From positions 1 through 64,000 of the forward strand of contig JAKOSN010000086.1 in assembly GCA_029777335.1 (NCBI GenBank): a stretch of DNA of 64,000 nucleotides, written 5' to 3'. Each line of letters opens with the position of its first letter. The first letter of the stretch is position 1. This document shows, in pieces, positions 36,940-45,809 of this stretch. Source of the stretch: Planctomycetota bacterium. GTDB taxonomy: Bacteria; Planctomycetota; Planctomycetia; Gemmatales; Gemmataceae. The notes beneath the pieces are model-generated. The model searched no databases, was not told the origin of the DNA, and saw only the letters and a program-made list of their open reading frames with translations. A program made the position numbers and the translations under genes.

Positions 36940-38112
36940 TTATTTCTGCGGCATCGGAGTCATCGCCGGGGCCTTCGGGGGCACCACGGCGGCGTGCGGA
37001 ACCGGGGTGGGAACTCCCGTGGTAGGCGACGCGGTCAGTTTTTCGGTTTCCTTGAGCAACTCCGCAGCGCTGGCTTTCAGATCCTCGGCGGACGGTGCTT
37101 TCAACAGATCCTTCGGCTGAGCGACCGCCTGGATCTCCTGGAAGAGCGCGGGGATCTCCTGTTGCACCTTCTTGTCGAAGACCTCCTTCTCCAGCTTGGT
37201 GCGAACGGTCTCCAGGGTGACCGTGGTGTCGGCGGGGACGCGGGCCAGACACTTGACAACCACCACCCCTTCCTTGGTCTCAACGACCTCGCTCACTTCA
37301 TTCGGCCGGAGGTTGAAAACCACCTTTTCCAGTTTCTCGTTGGTCAGGGTATGGCGCCCCACCGGGGGAATGTGCCCACCCACCGAGGCCAGCGTGGGTT
37401 CGAACTGCGAGCGGGCGCAGCGTTCAAACTCCTCCTCGGAGGAGCGAATCTTCGCCCAGATATCGTGCATCACCCGGTTTTTCTCGGCGGCTTTCCAGAT
37501 GATCACCTTGCAATCGACCTTTTCGCCATAGTGCGATTCGTAGGCCTGGGCAATGTCCTCCGGGGTGACCGTGACGCGAGCCCGGCAGAGCTTGGTCATC
37601 AGCAAGCGCGGGCGGATCACGTCTTCCTTCCACTCGTAAAGCGTTTTCTTGTACTGCTTGAGGACGTTGTCAACGAACTGCTTCTCATTGATGCCCAGGT
37701 CGGCGACGTCCGCAGCCAGGGCGGCATCCACCTCGGCGGCGGTTACGCTCACGCCTTTTTCCTGGCAATGATGCTCGATAATGCGCTTGTTGATTAACAG
37801 GGGAAGCTTATCTCGGCCATAACGGGCGATGAGATATTCCCCCAGTTCCTCGCGCGTAATTGGAATGGTTCCGTAGATGTAAGCGACCACGCGGCGCGAG
37901 TAATCCGAAGGAACACCCGCAGTCGCGGGGGGGGCAGATTGCTGCACCTGAGCGGCGTTTTCCAGGGGCGTCTGGGCGGTGGCTCGCGTGGCGGTTCCAT
38001 AACGTCCCCACCAGTAGCCCGTACCTGCCAATCCCGCCCAGACCATGCAGGCGGCCAGACGGCGGCCGTACAACGACCAGCGAGACGGAACTTCCTTGTT
38101 ACGGCTGCGCAT
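36940..38112 (-). CDS. Parvulin-type peptidyl-prolyl isomerase, membrane-anchored
   Basis: A 390-residue protein. An N-terminal basic stretch and a hydrophobic helix at about residues 19-36 anchor it to the membrane or act as a signal. A SurA-like chaperone region ('GTIPITREELGEYLIARYGRDKLPLLINKRIIEHHCQEKGVSVTAAEVDAAL') precedes a parvulin domain around residues 190-300 ('SQFEPTLASVGGHIPPVGRHTLTN', 'VFNLRPNEVSEVVETKEGVVVVKCL'). Such proteins assist folding of outer-membrane or secreted proteins. The C-terminal 60 residues are Pro/Ala/Thr-rich. It lies upstream of the S9 peptidase gene on the same strand (203-base gap with a hairpin), so they may not share a transcript. Confidence 0.82.
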   Translation of the reverse strand: MRSRNKEVPSRWSLYGRRLAACMVWAGLAGTGYWWGRYGTATRATAQTPLENAAQVQQSAPPATAGVPSDYSRRVVAYIYGTIPITREELGEYLIARYGRDKLPLLINKRIIEHHCQEKGVSVTAAEVDAALAADVADLGINEKQFVDNVLKQYKKTLYEWKEDVIRPRLLMTKLCRARVTVTPEDIAQAYESHYGEKVDCKVIIWKAAEKNRVMHDIWAKIRSSEEEFERCARSQFEPTLASVGGHIPPVGRHTLTNEKLEKVVFNLRPNEVSEVVETKEGVVVVKCLARVPADTTVTLETVRTKLEKEVFDKKVQQEIPALFQEIQAVAQPKDLLKAPSAEDLKASAAELLKETEKLTASPTTGVPTPVPHAAVVPPKAPAMTPMPQK

Positions 38113-38236
38113 CCTTGACCTCCCTGAGTCCGAAGGGCCGGAGATGTCCGCGAGGAGAGGGGGGGCCCAGACCTCTCTCCGAAACGCGGTGCTCTATAGC
38201 GTCCGGCAGACTTCGCTGCAAGAGCAGCCGCAGGGG

Positions 38237-39694
38237 TCAGCGCGGCACACTGTCGAGCTGTTTCAGTTCCTCAACGATGATCTCGGCTTTCTCGCGAAAG
38301 AGAACGAGTTTTCCCGTCACCTTGATGGTTTTCCCCACGAGGTCCCTGGGCTCCAGCTGGCGTTCCTTTTTGAGGGCGGACACCACCTCCCGGGTCAACA
38401 CCACCGTGAAATTCTCGGGTTGGCGAAAATCCTTCTCCGAGTTGAGGAACGCGCGGGCAATGCCTCCTCCGCTCGCCTGGACCGTCATCTCGATCGTGAC
38501 TGTCTGGTCGAGATGCTTCTTGATGGTTTCGGGAGTGAGCCATTCGCCGGACGTTAACTTCACGCGCGAGCTGCTAACGGGCTTGCGCGCGGTCGGTCGG
38601 AGTTTGCTGAGGGGAACCTTGTGATTGATGACGACGTCGCCCTCGACATCGCGGATTTGCAGGCTGAGACGTGGATCGCGTTCTCCCCTGGCATCCCGGG
38701 CGTTCCAGTCAATGGTGATCAGGCCAAAGTTGTCGCCATAAGGCATCGTCGCCACCCGATGACGATTGACCTCAAGCGGACGCCAGCTTTTGGACGCCTG
38801 GTTGATGCCGCTGGAGGTAAGATCATAAAGCGGATAGCTAATGGCGTCTGTTTGGAGCGAGAGCTCGGCGAGGTGGCGATCCCCGCTAATCACGATCACT
38901 CCGTTGGCCCTGGTGTCCTGCAGCAGTTTGTACAGGCGAGCTCGTTCGTGGGGGAGGTTCATCCACTTTTCCCAGTTGTGGTCCTCGGAGACCACCTGAA
39001 TGCTGGAGGCGAGGATGCGCACCTCCGCCGGTTTTTTCAGCTGGTCTTCCAGCCACTTCCACTGGGCCTCGCCCAGCATCGTCGCGCTGGGGTCGTCATT
39101 GGGGGCGTAGGGGCCCTCGTCTTTCCGGGTGGGCGCGCGTTTCTTGAGCGGACTGCGGAAGTAGCGCGTATCGAGGAGGATGATCTGCACGCGTTGGCCT
39201 TCGGGCCCGAGGATCTGCGCATCGTAGACGCCCTTCTGTTGGCGGCGCGGCGCATCCCTGGGGACGCCCAGAAAATCCAACAGCAGCCGCTGGGTGATCT
39301 CCTTGCGGGGATATTCGACCCCCGCGTCGTTGAGTCCATAGTCGTGATCATCCCAGGTGCCGAGAATGGGGCAGGTCTCGCTCAGCTTCTTGTAGCCTGG
39401 ATCGTTCGCCAGTTTCCGGTATTTCGCCTGCATCTTGGCGATGAACTGATCATCGCTCAGCTTGGTGCGCGCATCAATCTTGTCCTCGCCCACGTCGGCG
39501 TAGATGATATCCCCAATGAAGAGGAAGACCTCGGGTTTGGCGTCCACCACCCGTTTCCAGATGGGCATCGGGTTGTCTTGCTGAGCACAGGAGCCGAAAC
39601 CAATACGAGTCAGGGGTTTGGGGGCGTCGGCACTTTGTCCTGTCGACGACAGCCCGAGGAGAACGGCGAGGGGGAGGACGAGTTGACGGAACAC
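38237..39694 (-). CDS. PhoD-like alkaline phosphatase
   Basis: A 485-residue exported enzyme. A signal peptide (residues 1-21) precedes the metallophosphoesterase core of the PhoD family: '[12 protein letters not shown]', '[13 protein letters not shown]', '[15 protein letters not shown]', 'LDTRYFRSP' and '[10 protein letters not shown]'. The final about 110 residues form an OB-fold-like domain ('[13 protein letters not shown]', '[13 protein letters not shown]'). PhoD enzymes hydrolyse phosphodiesters and monoesters in the periplasm. The initiation codon is a GTG at 39694, six bases after AAGGAG; the frame runs to 40237 only by chance over the divergent gene. Confidence 0.88.
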   Translation of the reverse strand: MFRQLVLPLAVLLGLSSTGQSADAPKPLTRIGFGSCAQQDNPMPIWKRVVDAKPEVFLFIGDIIYADVGEDKIDARTKLSDDQFIAKMQAKYRKLANDPGYKKLSETCPILGTWDDHDYGLNDAGVEYPRKEITQRLLLDFLGVPRDAPRRQQKGVYDAQILGPEGQRVQIILLDTRYFRSPLKKRAPTRKDEGPYAPNDDPSATMLGEAQWKWLEDQLKKPAEVRILASSIQVVSEDHNWEKWMNLPHERARLYKLLQDTRANGVIVISGDRHLAELSLQTDAISYPLYDLTSSGINQASKSWRPLEVNRHRVATMPYGDNFGLITIDWNARDARGERDPRLSLQIRDVEGDVVINHKVPLSKLRPTARKPVSSSRVKLTSGEWLTPETIKKHLDQTVTIEMTVQASGGGIARAFLNSEKDFRQPENFTVVLTREVVSALKKERQLEPRDLVGKTIKVTGKLVLFREKAEIIVEELKQLDSVPR

Positions 39695-39886
39695 GGTGCG
39701 CTCCTTGGATGCAAGGTTCACTTCGGGGTCAGGCAGGGTCAAGCTATCAGAAGGATTGGCCACCCGCCACCACTTTACCGAGACCTCATCCTTCCTTAAC
39801 ACAAAGGATAGAATTTGGGTTGCGCACTCCCCTCTCCGTCGTGTTGCGCCGGTTGAGGCCACCCGCGCGGAGCGAAAACGACCTTC

Positions 39887-41545
39887 ATGGACCGTACTCC
39901 CCCCACAATCTGGCAACGGTGCCTCGATCACTTGCAGCCCGCGAATCTGTGGGCTTTTGTCATTCATCGGCGCACGCGGCTGGTGGCCGCCTGGCTGGTC
40001 GTTCTGGTGACGGCAGGCGCATCGCTGCATGCTGCCTGGCACCACTTCGATAATTCCACCCGCGCTGATGGCAATGATGGGCATGCCGCCATCGATTTTG
40101 GCGGACAGTGGCTGATGGGGCGGTTGCTGGTCGAAGGGCATGGGCGGCAACTCTACAATCGCCGCATTCAGAGGGAAATTGTCGAGGCGAACTATCCGCG
40201 CGCCGATGAGTCGGAGAAACAACGCCAGGGAGAGCAAAAATCGGATGCCGACCAGTTGATGGACTGGTTGATGGATGTGGACAATACCGATCCCGATAGT
40301 GATCTAATTGGTGGGCCACTCTATCCGCCCATCAATGCCTTCTATTTCTATCCCATGGGGATGATGTCGCCTCACGTGGGCTATCGCGTCGCGCAGGTGT
40401 TTAACCTCCTGCTCGCCTTTGTCGCAGGGTGGGGGATTCAACGGATTGCTCAGGGGCGCGTGTGGTGGCCAGTGGCGTCGTTTCTCTTTTTTATCTGGCC
40501 GGGTTTTAGTGGATCGATCAACCTGGGGCAGAATGCTGCTCTCACGGTAACCCTGCTCGTGTGGGGATGGGTTTTTGTTTGTGAGCGACGCGAGGTGCCG
40601 GCAGGGATCCTCTGGGGATTGCTGGCGTTCAAACCGGTCTGGGCAGCGAGTTTCTTTGTCTTACCCGTGCTGACCGGGCGCTGGCGCATGGCGCTGGCGA
40701 TGGCGCTGACGGGGCTCACCTTGATCGGCGTAACCATCCCCGTGGTCGGTATTGAAGCGTGGTTCAACTGGCTGAAGGTGGGGAAAGTAGCCTCGGCGGT
40801 CTATGATTACGACGAGAACTGGGTCACGCTCAGTCGCGATCTCCTGAGCCTGCCGCGGCGCTACATGCTCAATTTCGATTTGCCGGTAAAAGAGCGGACG
40901 GCGGACTGGCTGCCCGTAACGCTGCTTGGCTGGGGGTTGATCGTTTTTGTGGTGGAGATCACGGTGCGCACGGTGGTGATGCGTCCGGGCGAGCGGCGCG
41001 CTACCGAAGGGGCGCCGGCCGCCTTTCTCCTCATTAGCTGCTACATGTTTTGTTATCACTTCATGTATTATGACTTTCTGCTCGCCATCCTCCCGGTGTG
41101 GCTCCTCTTTGTTCGACCGGCGAAATATGTGCAACCGATTCTGCTGTTGATCGGTTGGCCGCGGATGACGGCCGAGGTGGGACGTTATTATCGCCCGTGG
41201 CTGAGCGAGGGCGAGAGCGCGGTGCGTGCGGTCTTTCCGCCCATTCCCGCCCCCGATGAGGGACGCGATCCCTGGTCTCCCCCGGCCTATCAAAATGCGT
41301 CCTATCTCATGGCACGGCTCAACAGCTTTTATCCGATGCTCCCAACCGATCAGTGGCGGGTATGGGTGGTCAATCGGATGGAGCCGTTACTCCTGCTCCT
41401 CATCGTCTATTCGCTGTACTTCATGGAAGTGGTTGGCTACCAGGATCGGGCCAAGACGCCGTGGAATCAGTTTGCGCTCATCGCAATGTGGTTCTGGTGC
41501 GGGTGGAGCTGGTTTCGCGAGTTCGCTGCAAAGCGCGCCTCGTGA
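39887..41545 (+). CDS. Polytopic membrane protein, GT87/DUF2029-like
   Basis: A 552-residue membrane protein with about ten helices. '[33 protein letters not shown]' is the luminal loop with the aspartate typical of GT-C polyprenyl-phosphate sugar transferases, and '[25 protein letters not shown]' with '[15 protein letters not shown]' and '[14 protein letters not shown]' fit the DUF2029 (GT87) mannosyltransferase pattern. The probable task is transferring a sugar from a lipid carrier in the envelope. It is divergent from the phosphatase and precedes two tRNA genes. Confidence 0.72.
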   Translation: MDRTPPTIWQRCLDHLQPANLWAFVIHRRTRLVAAWLVVLVTAGASLHAAWHHFDNSTRADGNDGHAAIDFGGQWLMGRLLVEGHGRQLYNRRIQREIVEANYPRADESEKQRQGEQKSDADQLMDWLMDVDNTDPDSDLIGGPLYPPINAFYFYPMGMMSPHVGYRVAQVFNLLLAFVAGWGIQRIAQGRVWWPVASFLFFIWPGFSGSINLGQNAALTVTLLVWGWVFVCERREVPAGILWGLLAFKPVWAASFFVLPVLTGRWRMALAMALTGLTLIGVTIPVVGIEAWFNWLKVGKVASAVYDYDENWVTLSRDLLSLPRRYMLNFDLPVKERTADWLPVTLLGWGLIVFVVEITVRTVVMRPGERRATEGAPAAFLLISCYMFCYHFMYYDFLLAILPVWLLFVRPAKYVQPILLLIGWPRMTAEVGRYYRPWLSEGESAVRAVFPPIPAPDEGRDPWSPPAYQNASYLMARLNSFYPMLPTDQWRVWVVNRMEPLLLLLIVYSLYFMEVVGYQDRAKTPWNQFALIAMWFWCGWSWFREFAAKRAS

Positions 41546-41761
41546 TACGCGATTTTCTGGGTTCAGCGAACCTGCCGCGGTGGCCGGGTGTCCCAAAGAA
41601 ATAGATTCATCTCCCCGCGGATGAGAGAGCGAGGGAGAAGAAACCGGACGAACAATACCGGGAACGCAACAGGACCAGGCATCACGCCCCGATCTGGCGA
41701 ATGGCCTTCCCACCGATTGCTTGCGCTTGTGACACACAGTTGCCCATGGAGAGGCAGCTTG

Positions 41762-41796
41762 CAAGGCCAGGTGTCGCAAGAGGATGCCTGGCCTTG
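41762..41796 (+). terminator. Hairpin before tRNA-Glu
   Basis: CAAGGCCAGG (41762-41771) pairs with CCTGGCCTTG (41787-41796), followed by TTGCGTTTA. It probably ends the membrane-protein transcript. The rest of 41546-41821 has no supported gene. Confidence 0.5.
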
Positions 41797-41821
41797 TTGC
41801 GTTTATCCAACTGAAATCTGC

Positions 41822-41893
41822 GGCCCGTTCGACTTCCGGAGAGGTCACCACTCTTTCAATGTGGACAGAGGGGTTCAACTCCCCTACGGGCTA
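41822..41893 (+). tRNA. tRNA-Glu (anticodon TTC)
   Basis: A 72-base cloverleaf. Acceptor GGCCCGT pairs with ACGGGCT, first pair G1-U72. D-stem GACT/GGTC, anticodon stem CCACT/TGTGG with a U-U mismatch at the top, anticodon loop CTTTCAA (TTC), and T-arm AGGGG-TTCAACT-CCCCT. Discriminator A, no encoded CCA. The strong resemblance in the T-arm and anticodon arm to bacterial tRNA-Glu supports the call. It lies 112 bases before tRNA-Lys. Confidence 0.85.
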
Positions 41894-42005
41894 ATTCCCC
41901 TCACCTCCTCATCGTGAGCTCCGCGTGATTTGCCTTGTCTCTCTCAGCAGTTTCTGCATTGGCAGCGAACCTTTCGACCTGCTCTGCTCTCCTGTTTAAG
42001 GAGTT

Positions 42006-42077
42006 GGGATCGTAGCTCAACGGCAGAGTGCTCGGCTTTTAACCGATGAGATGGCGGTTCAAATCCGCCCGATCCTA
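42006..42077 (+). tRNA. tRNA-Lys (anticodon TTT)
   Basis: A 72-base cloverleaf. Acceptor GGGATCG pairs with CGATCCT, again with G1-U72; the anticodon loop CTTTTAA holds TTT, and the T-arm is GGCGG-TTCAAAT-CCGCC. Discriminator A, no encoded CCA. In tandem with tRNA-Glu. Confidence 0.93.
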
Positions 42078-42165
42078 TTGTCGAAATCTGAGGTGGACTC
42101 GCACAGATGACTCCGTGTCCAGACCCGCGCAGACCGGTGCCTGTTTGCGGGACGACAACGCAGTG

Positions 42166-44385
42166 TTACACGAGTACCAGAGAAGGACCGCCGCTCTCCT
42201 GTTCGGGAGTGAGGATCTCGCCGATGATCGCGGTTGAGGGGTACCCCGCGTCGTGCAGTGACTGCACAATGTCAGCGGCCTGTTCACGTTTGACACTCGC
42301 CAGCAATCCCCCAGAGGTTTGAGGATCGAAGAGCCACGCCGGCAAGGGCAGCGATCCCTGAACGCGACAGGCTGCCTTGGCATTGTCTGCATGGAGGGTG
42401 CTGACGATGCCGTGTTCCACCATCTCGTTGAACCCTGTGTACAGAGGGATCCGGCGGCTGTCGAGCCGGGCCGAAACGTGGCTGGCTTCGAGCATCTCCA
42501 GCAGATGCCCCGCCAGGCCAAAGCCTGTGACATCGGTGCAAGCGCGCACGCCGCGCTGCGCCAGGATTGCTCCCCCGCGCGCATTGGCAACGAGCATCGC
42601 GTCCAGCAGGGCGTTGAACCAGCTGGCCCGGCACTGGCCCTGCATCCAGCCCGCGAGTAACGCTCCGCTCCCCAGTGGTTTGGTGAGGAGAAGCACTTCG
42701 CCAGGTTGCAAATGGCTCTTCTGAAACAGGGTGTTTGCTTCGCCATAGCCGGTGACGGCAAACCCCAGGGCGAGTTCGCTCCCTTCCGTCGTATGACCCC
42801 CGGCGAGCACCACGCCAAGTTCCCGGAGCGAGTGAACTGCTCCCGAGAGCAGTTCAAACAGGATCCCCTCCTGCACCGGTCCGCGTGCATAGGGGAGAGT
42901 GGCGATCGCCAGCGCGGAAAAGGGCCGCGCATTCATCGCATAAAGATCGCTCACGGCATTGAGGGCGGCAATGCGACCAAAGAGATAGGGATCGTCGACA
43001 AAAGACTTGAAATAGTCGACGGTTTGCACCTCGACCAGCTGGGCGGGATCGGTGCCGTAGAGTTCCGGTTTCATGCGGTGGACCGAGGCATCCTCGCCCG
43101 CATGGCAGCCCAGAAGCAGGCGCGGATCGTCTCCCACTTCAATACGCTTGAGGACTGCCGAGAGCACATCGCTCGAAATCTTGGAGCCACACCCTCCGCA
43201 ACGCATTGGGACGGCGTCGCTGGCCTGGTCGGTCTGGCCGGGCATGGACGGAAACATCGTGAATTGCTTGATCCAGGCGCGGTCAATGCGATCCTTGAGC
43301 CAGCGGGCGGTTCGGCCTTTCCAGACCAGGGGACCATAACAGAGGGCGGCCTCTCCATCGGCGGTGTTGAGCAGACAGAGACAGCGACTCTGGGGGTGGA
43401 AGCGCTTCAGTGGTTTTTCGTGCAGAAAGCGCATCACATTGGCGTAGAGAATTCCTCCTTCACGGACCGCATAAACTCCATTTTTGAGCAGCTGGGGATG
43501 CGAGGCGAGCGTGATGCAGTCGCCGGTGCCGAAGACCGTGGGGTCGCCCTCGGACTGCAAGGTGTCGCGCACCCGCAAAAAGCCATCGTTGCTCAGGGGC
43601 AATCCGCTCGACGCCAGTAAATCCTGGGGCGCGGCGTTGGTCGCCCACAGGACCGTATCGTAGGCGAGTTGCTCGGTGCCGTTCAGTTCCAGGGTGTGGG
43701 CATCGCCGCCGGTCACGCGGGTATCCAGGCGCACCGTGATGGCCCGCTGCTGAGAGAGCGCGGTGAAAATCTGACCGACCCGCGCAGGAAACTGGGGGAG
43801 AAGTTGTCCCTGGCTGTGCAGCAAGGTCAGGCGAAAGGTCGAGAGGGCAGAGAAACGCTTGCGGATTGCCAGCGCCAGTTCTGCTCCGCTCGCTCCGCCG
43901 CCCACCACCACGAAGTGATGTGGTCGCCCGGAGCGTTTCAGGGAGCGTTCGAGTTCGTCCAGCCGTTCGAGGAGGGTTCCCAGCGGGCGCATGCGCCAGG
44001 AGGTGGGGCTGTCTGCCAGGGAAGAGGGACAGGCGGGCAGGGAGCCAAGCCCCAGCGACAGGAGATCGAAGCGCAGTTCTGGTCGGTTTGGAAAGCGGAC
44101 TGTGCGGGTTCGGCAATCGAGGGCGGAGGCGCGTGCCGTCACCAGGCGAACATTCATTGCCCGGCACAACCGAACCAGATCGATGGTGATGGCGTGCCAG
44201 GGATAATCCCCGGCAATGTGAGCCGGGACCATGGCGGAGTAGGGGATTACCGGGGCCTCGCTGACGAGGGTCACCGCCACTCCCCGAATGGGCCGCATGC
44301 CAAACATCTTCACAAAACGCAGATGAGCATTCCCCGCGCCCACGAGGACCACGTTCTTCTGGATGGGAGTGACCAATGAGTCCAT
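42166..44385 (-). CDS. selD: FAD/NAD(P) oxidoreductase fused to selenide, water dikinase (SelD)
   Basis: A 739-residue fusion. Residues 1 to about 375 are an NDH2-like FAD/NAD(P)-binding oxidoreductase ('VVLVGAGNAHLRFV' near 13, 'FVVVGGGASGAELAL' near 158, 'VFGTGDC' near 284). Residues about 390-739 are SelD, which makes selenophosphate from selenide and ATP. The active-site loop reads 'RCGGCGSKISS': Cys about 399 and Lys about 402 align with the essential Cys17 and Lys20 of E. coli SelD, whereas the second Cys (C19) is Ser. 'QTVDYFKSFVDDPYLFGRIAALNAVSDLYAM' and 'DVTGFGLAGHLLEML' are ATP/metal motifs. This fusion is known in other bacteria. No selA, selB, selU or selenocysteine tRNA is in the window. 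Confidence 0.92.
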   Translation of the reverse strand: MDSLVTPIQKNVVLVGAGNAHLRFVKMFGMRPIRGVAVTLVSEAPVIPYSAMVPAHIAGDYPWHAITIDLVRLCRAMNVRLVTARASALDCRTRTVRFPNRPELRFDLLSLGLGSLPACPSSLADSPTSWRMRPLGTLLERLDELERSLKRSGRPHHFVVVGGGASGAELALAIRKRFSALSTFRLTLLHSQGQLLPQFPARVGQIFTALSQQRAITVRLDTRVTGGDAHTLELNGTEQLAYDTVLWATNAAPQDLLASSGLPLSNDGFLRVRDTLQSEGDPTVFGTGDCITLASHPQLLKNGVYAVREGGILYANVMRFLHEKPLKRFHPQSRCLCLLNTADGEAALCYGPLVWKGRTARWLKDRIDRAWIKQFTMFPSMPGQTDQASDAVPMRCGGCGSKISSDVLSAVLKRIEVGDDPRLLLGCHAGEDASVHRMKPELYGTDPAQLVEVQTVDYFKSFVDDPYLFGRIAALNAVSDLYAMNARPFSALAIATLPYARGPVQEGILFELLSGAVHSLRELGVVLAGGHTTEGSELALGFAVTGYGEANTLFQKSHLQPGEVLLLTKPLGSGALLAGWMQGQCRASWFNALLDAMLVANARGGAILAQRGVRACTDVTGFGLAGHLLEMLEASHVSARLDSRRIPLYTGFNEMVEHGIVSTLHADNAKAACRVQGSLPLPAWLFDPQTSGGLLASVKREQAADIVQSLHDAGYPSTAIIGEILTPEQESGGPSLVLV

Positions 44386-44634
44386 CGTGGTTCCTGCTCG
44401 CTCGATGCCAACCTGCGCACGGTGCCTGTTCTGATTCTACGCTGGTGGGCCGTGAGGACGAGACTCCCTGCCGGGGTGGAGGTTCTAGAGTGCTGGGAGA
44501 GAAGAAGATACGAAATGGCATACGGTTTGCACAGAAATCAGGGAGAGAGAGTTTTCGGAAGGGAGATCTGGCGAAAGCGGGGGTAGCGTCAGGTTTCAAA
44601 ACGGAACGGGAATACTCCCGGAGGAGGCAGTACC

Positions 44635-45129
44635 ATGAGACCTTCCCTGGTGGGAACGGTGGTGCTGGCGGGGCTGGGGCTTGCCCTCTCCGTGCTCCCT
44701 GGGGCACCGCGTCGCGATCTGGCGCTCGCATCCAGTGAGACGCCGATGAGTGTGGTTCGTTCTGCGGAGACGCTGCCCAACCAGTATGCCGTGGTGGGGC
44801 TGTGGAACAACACCAACAAACAGATCACCTATCACTTCCGCTGGGGCAATCGGCCATGGAAAGAGTGGACGATTCAGCCCGGGGAGCGGCGCTGGCAAGC
44901 GTACAGCTTCCCCACCCCGAACCAGACCGTGTGGCCGGCTCCCTATCTGCGTTATGACATTGATGGGCGGACCGGCTCTGCCACCTGGGTGACAGTGGAA
45001 CTCCATGCGAACGCGGCCCCGTTGCGCGGCTACTGGTATGGCAATCGCTATGCCTTTGTGCTTCGCGCCGATGGCTACACGATCAACGTGGTCCGTATTT
45101 TCGACGACCCCGGGCCACGCCTTCGCTGA
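44635..45129 (+). CDS. Small secreted protein of unknown function
   Basis: A 164-residue exported protein with a signal peptide (about residues 1-30). The mature part is a compact beta-rich domain with aromatic residues ('YAVVGLWNNTNKQITYHFRWGNRPWKEWTIQPGERRWQAYSF', 'YWYGNRYAFVLRADGYTINVVRIF'), in line with a secreted beta-sandwich. I do not recognise a family. GGAGGA just before the ATG at 44635 makes the start secure. It is divergent from the SelD fusion and is followed by a long hairpin, so it is probably monocistronic. Confidence 0.68.
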   Translation: MRPSLVGTVVLAGLGLALSVLPGAPRRDLALASSETPMSVVRSAETLPNQYAVVGLWNNTNKQITYHFRWGNRPWKEWTIQPGERRWQAYSFPTPNQTVWPAPYLRYDIDGRTGSATWVTVELHANAAPLRGYWYGNRYAFVLRADGYTINVVRIFDDPGPRLR

Positions 45130-45591
45130 GCACATCCTGAACCGACCCTGTCGTGAAATCGAGTGGGGAGCACAAAGCGATCGAACCGATTCGCGACAGG
45201 GTATTTCATCAACGCATCGGCATTCAAGATGGGGTGGATTTCTGCGTTCTACAGGTGCCTGCATTCCTGGGCCTGGATGAAGAGGGACGAACCTGGTGAG
45301 CGTGGTTGGCAGCCGCACAATTGCGACCAGGCTGATCCTGTCGAATCAGCGGAGCACACGGAAGTCGTTGCCATTCCCGGGAGGGGGCTTTACGGGAGCT
45401 GACCTTCTCGCTAAAATCTGAAGGCATGGCAAAATCTCAACGACGCAAGGTTTTGAATCACGTCGTTGCTGGACAACATCCACCGAAGCCAGCTTTACTA
45501 CTCGCGCCAGTTCTGGTAAGAGAAAGGGTAGGAAAGTTGCCGGGGAAGTCCTGAGAGGTTTTGTCGGAAAGTACTTGTACGAAGGTGATTA
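45130..45591 (+). other. Non-coding gap with two hairpins before tRNA-Ser
   Basis: No supported gene lies here. ACCCTGTCG (45145-45153) pairs with CGACAGGGT (45194-45202) and the stem extends inward with an imperfect run; this could end the preceding transcript. CAACGACG (45438-45445) pairs with CGTCGTTG (45461-45468). The purpose of the second hairpin is unknown. Confidence 0.4.
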
Positions 45592-45680
45592 GGAGAGGTG
45601 GCTGAGTGGCCGATAGCGCCGGTTTGCTAAACCGGTGTAGGGGTAATACCCTACCACGGGTTCGAATCCCGTCCTCTCCG
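45592..45680 (+). tRNA. tRNA-Ser (anticodon GCT)
   Basis: An 89-base class II tRNA. Acceptor GGAGAGG/CCTCTCC, anticodon loop TTGCTAA (GCT), long variable arm and T-arm ACGGG-TTCGAAT-CCCGT. Discriminator G. The first acceptor pair here is a normal G-C. Confidence 0.96.
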
Positions 45681-45690
45681 TTCATATTGC

Positions 45691-45730
45691 AGGCCGATGA
45701 GACATACTGGTGTCTCATCGGCCTTTGGTT
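45691..45730 (+). terminator. Intrinsic terminator after tRNA-Ser
   Basis: A 14-bp perfect stem (45691-45704 with 45711-45724), six-base loop, then TTGGTTTTGG. Confidence 0.85.
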
Positions 45731-45809
45731 TTGGTGGTTTCGCAAACGTTCGCCTGGCCTCCCCACGCAAAATGGTGGGTCGGTATCAAAAGGCGACGCA
45801 CTTCGACGG

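Noticed and set aside
41387-41878. Minus-strand frame over the end of the GT87-like gene and tRNA-Glu
   Set aside because: It overlaps a real gene and the tRNA, and has no conserved content.
45458-45766. Minus-strand frame reading 'GEDGIRTRGRVLPLHRFSKP'
   Set aside because: This is the classic false protein made by translating the complement of tRNA-Ser.
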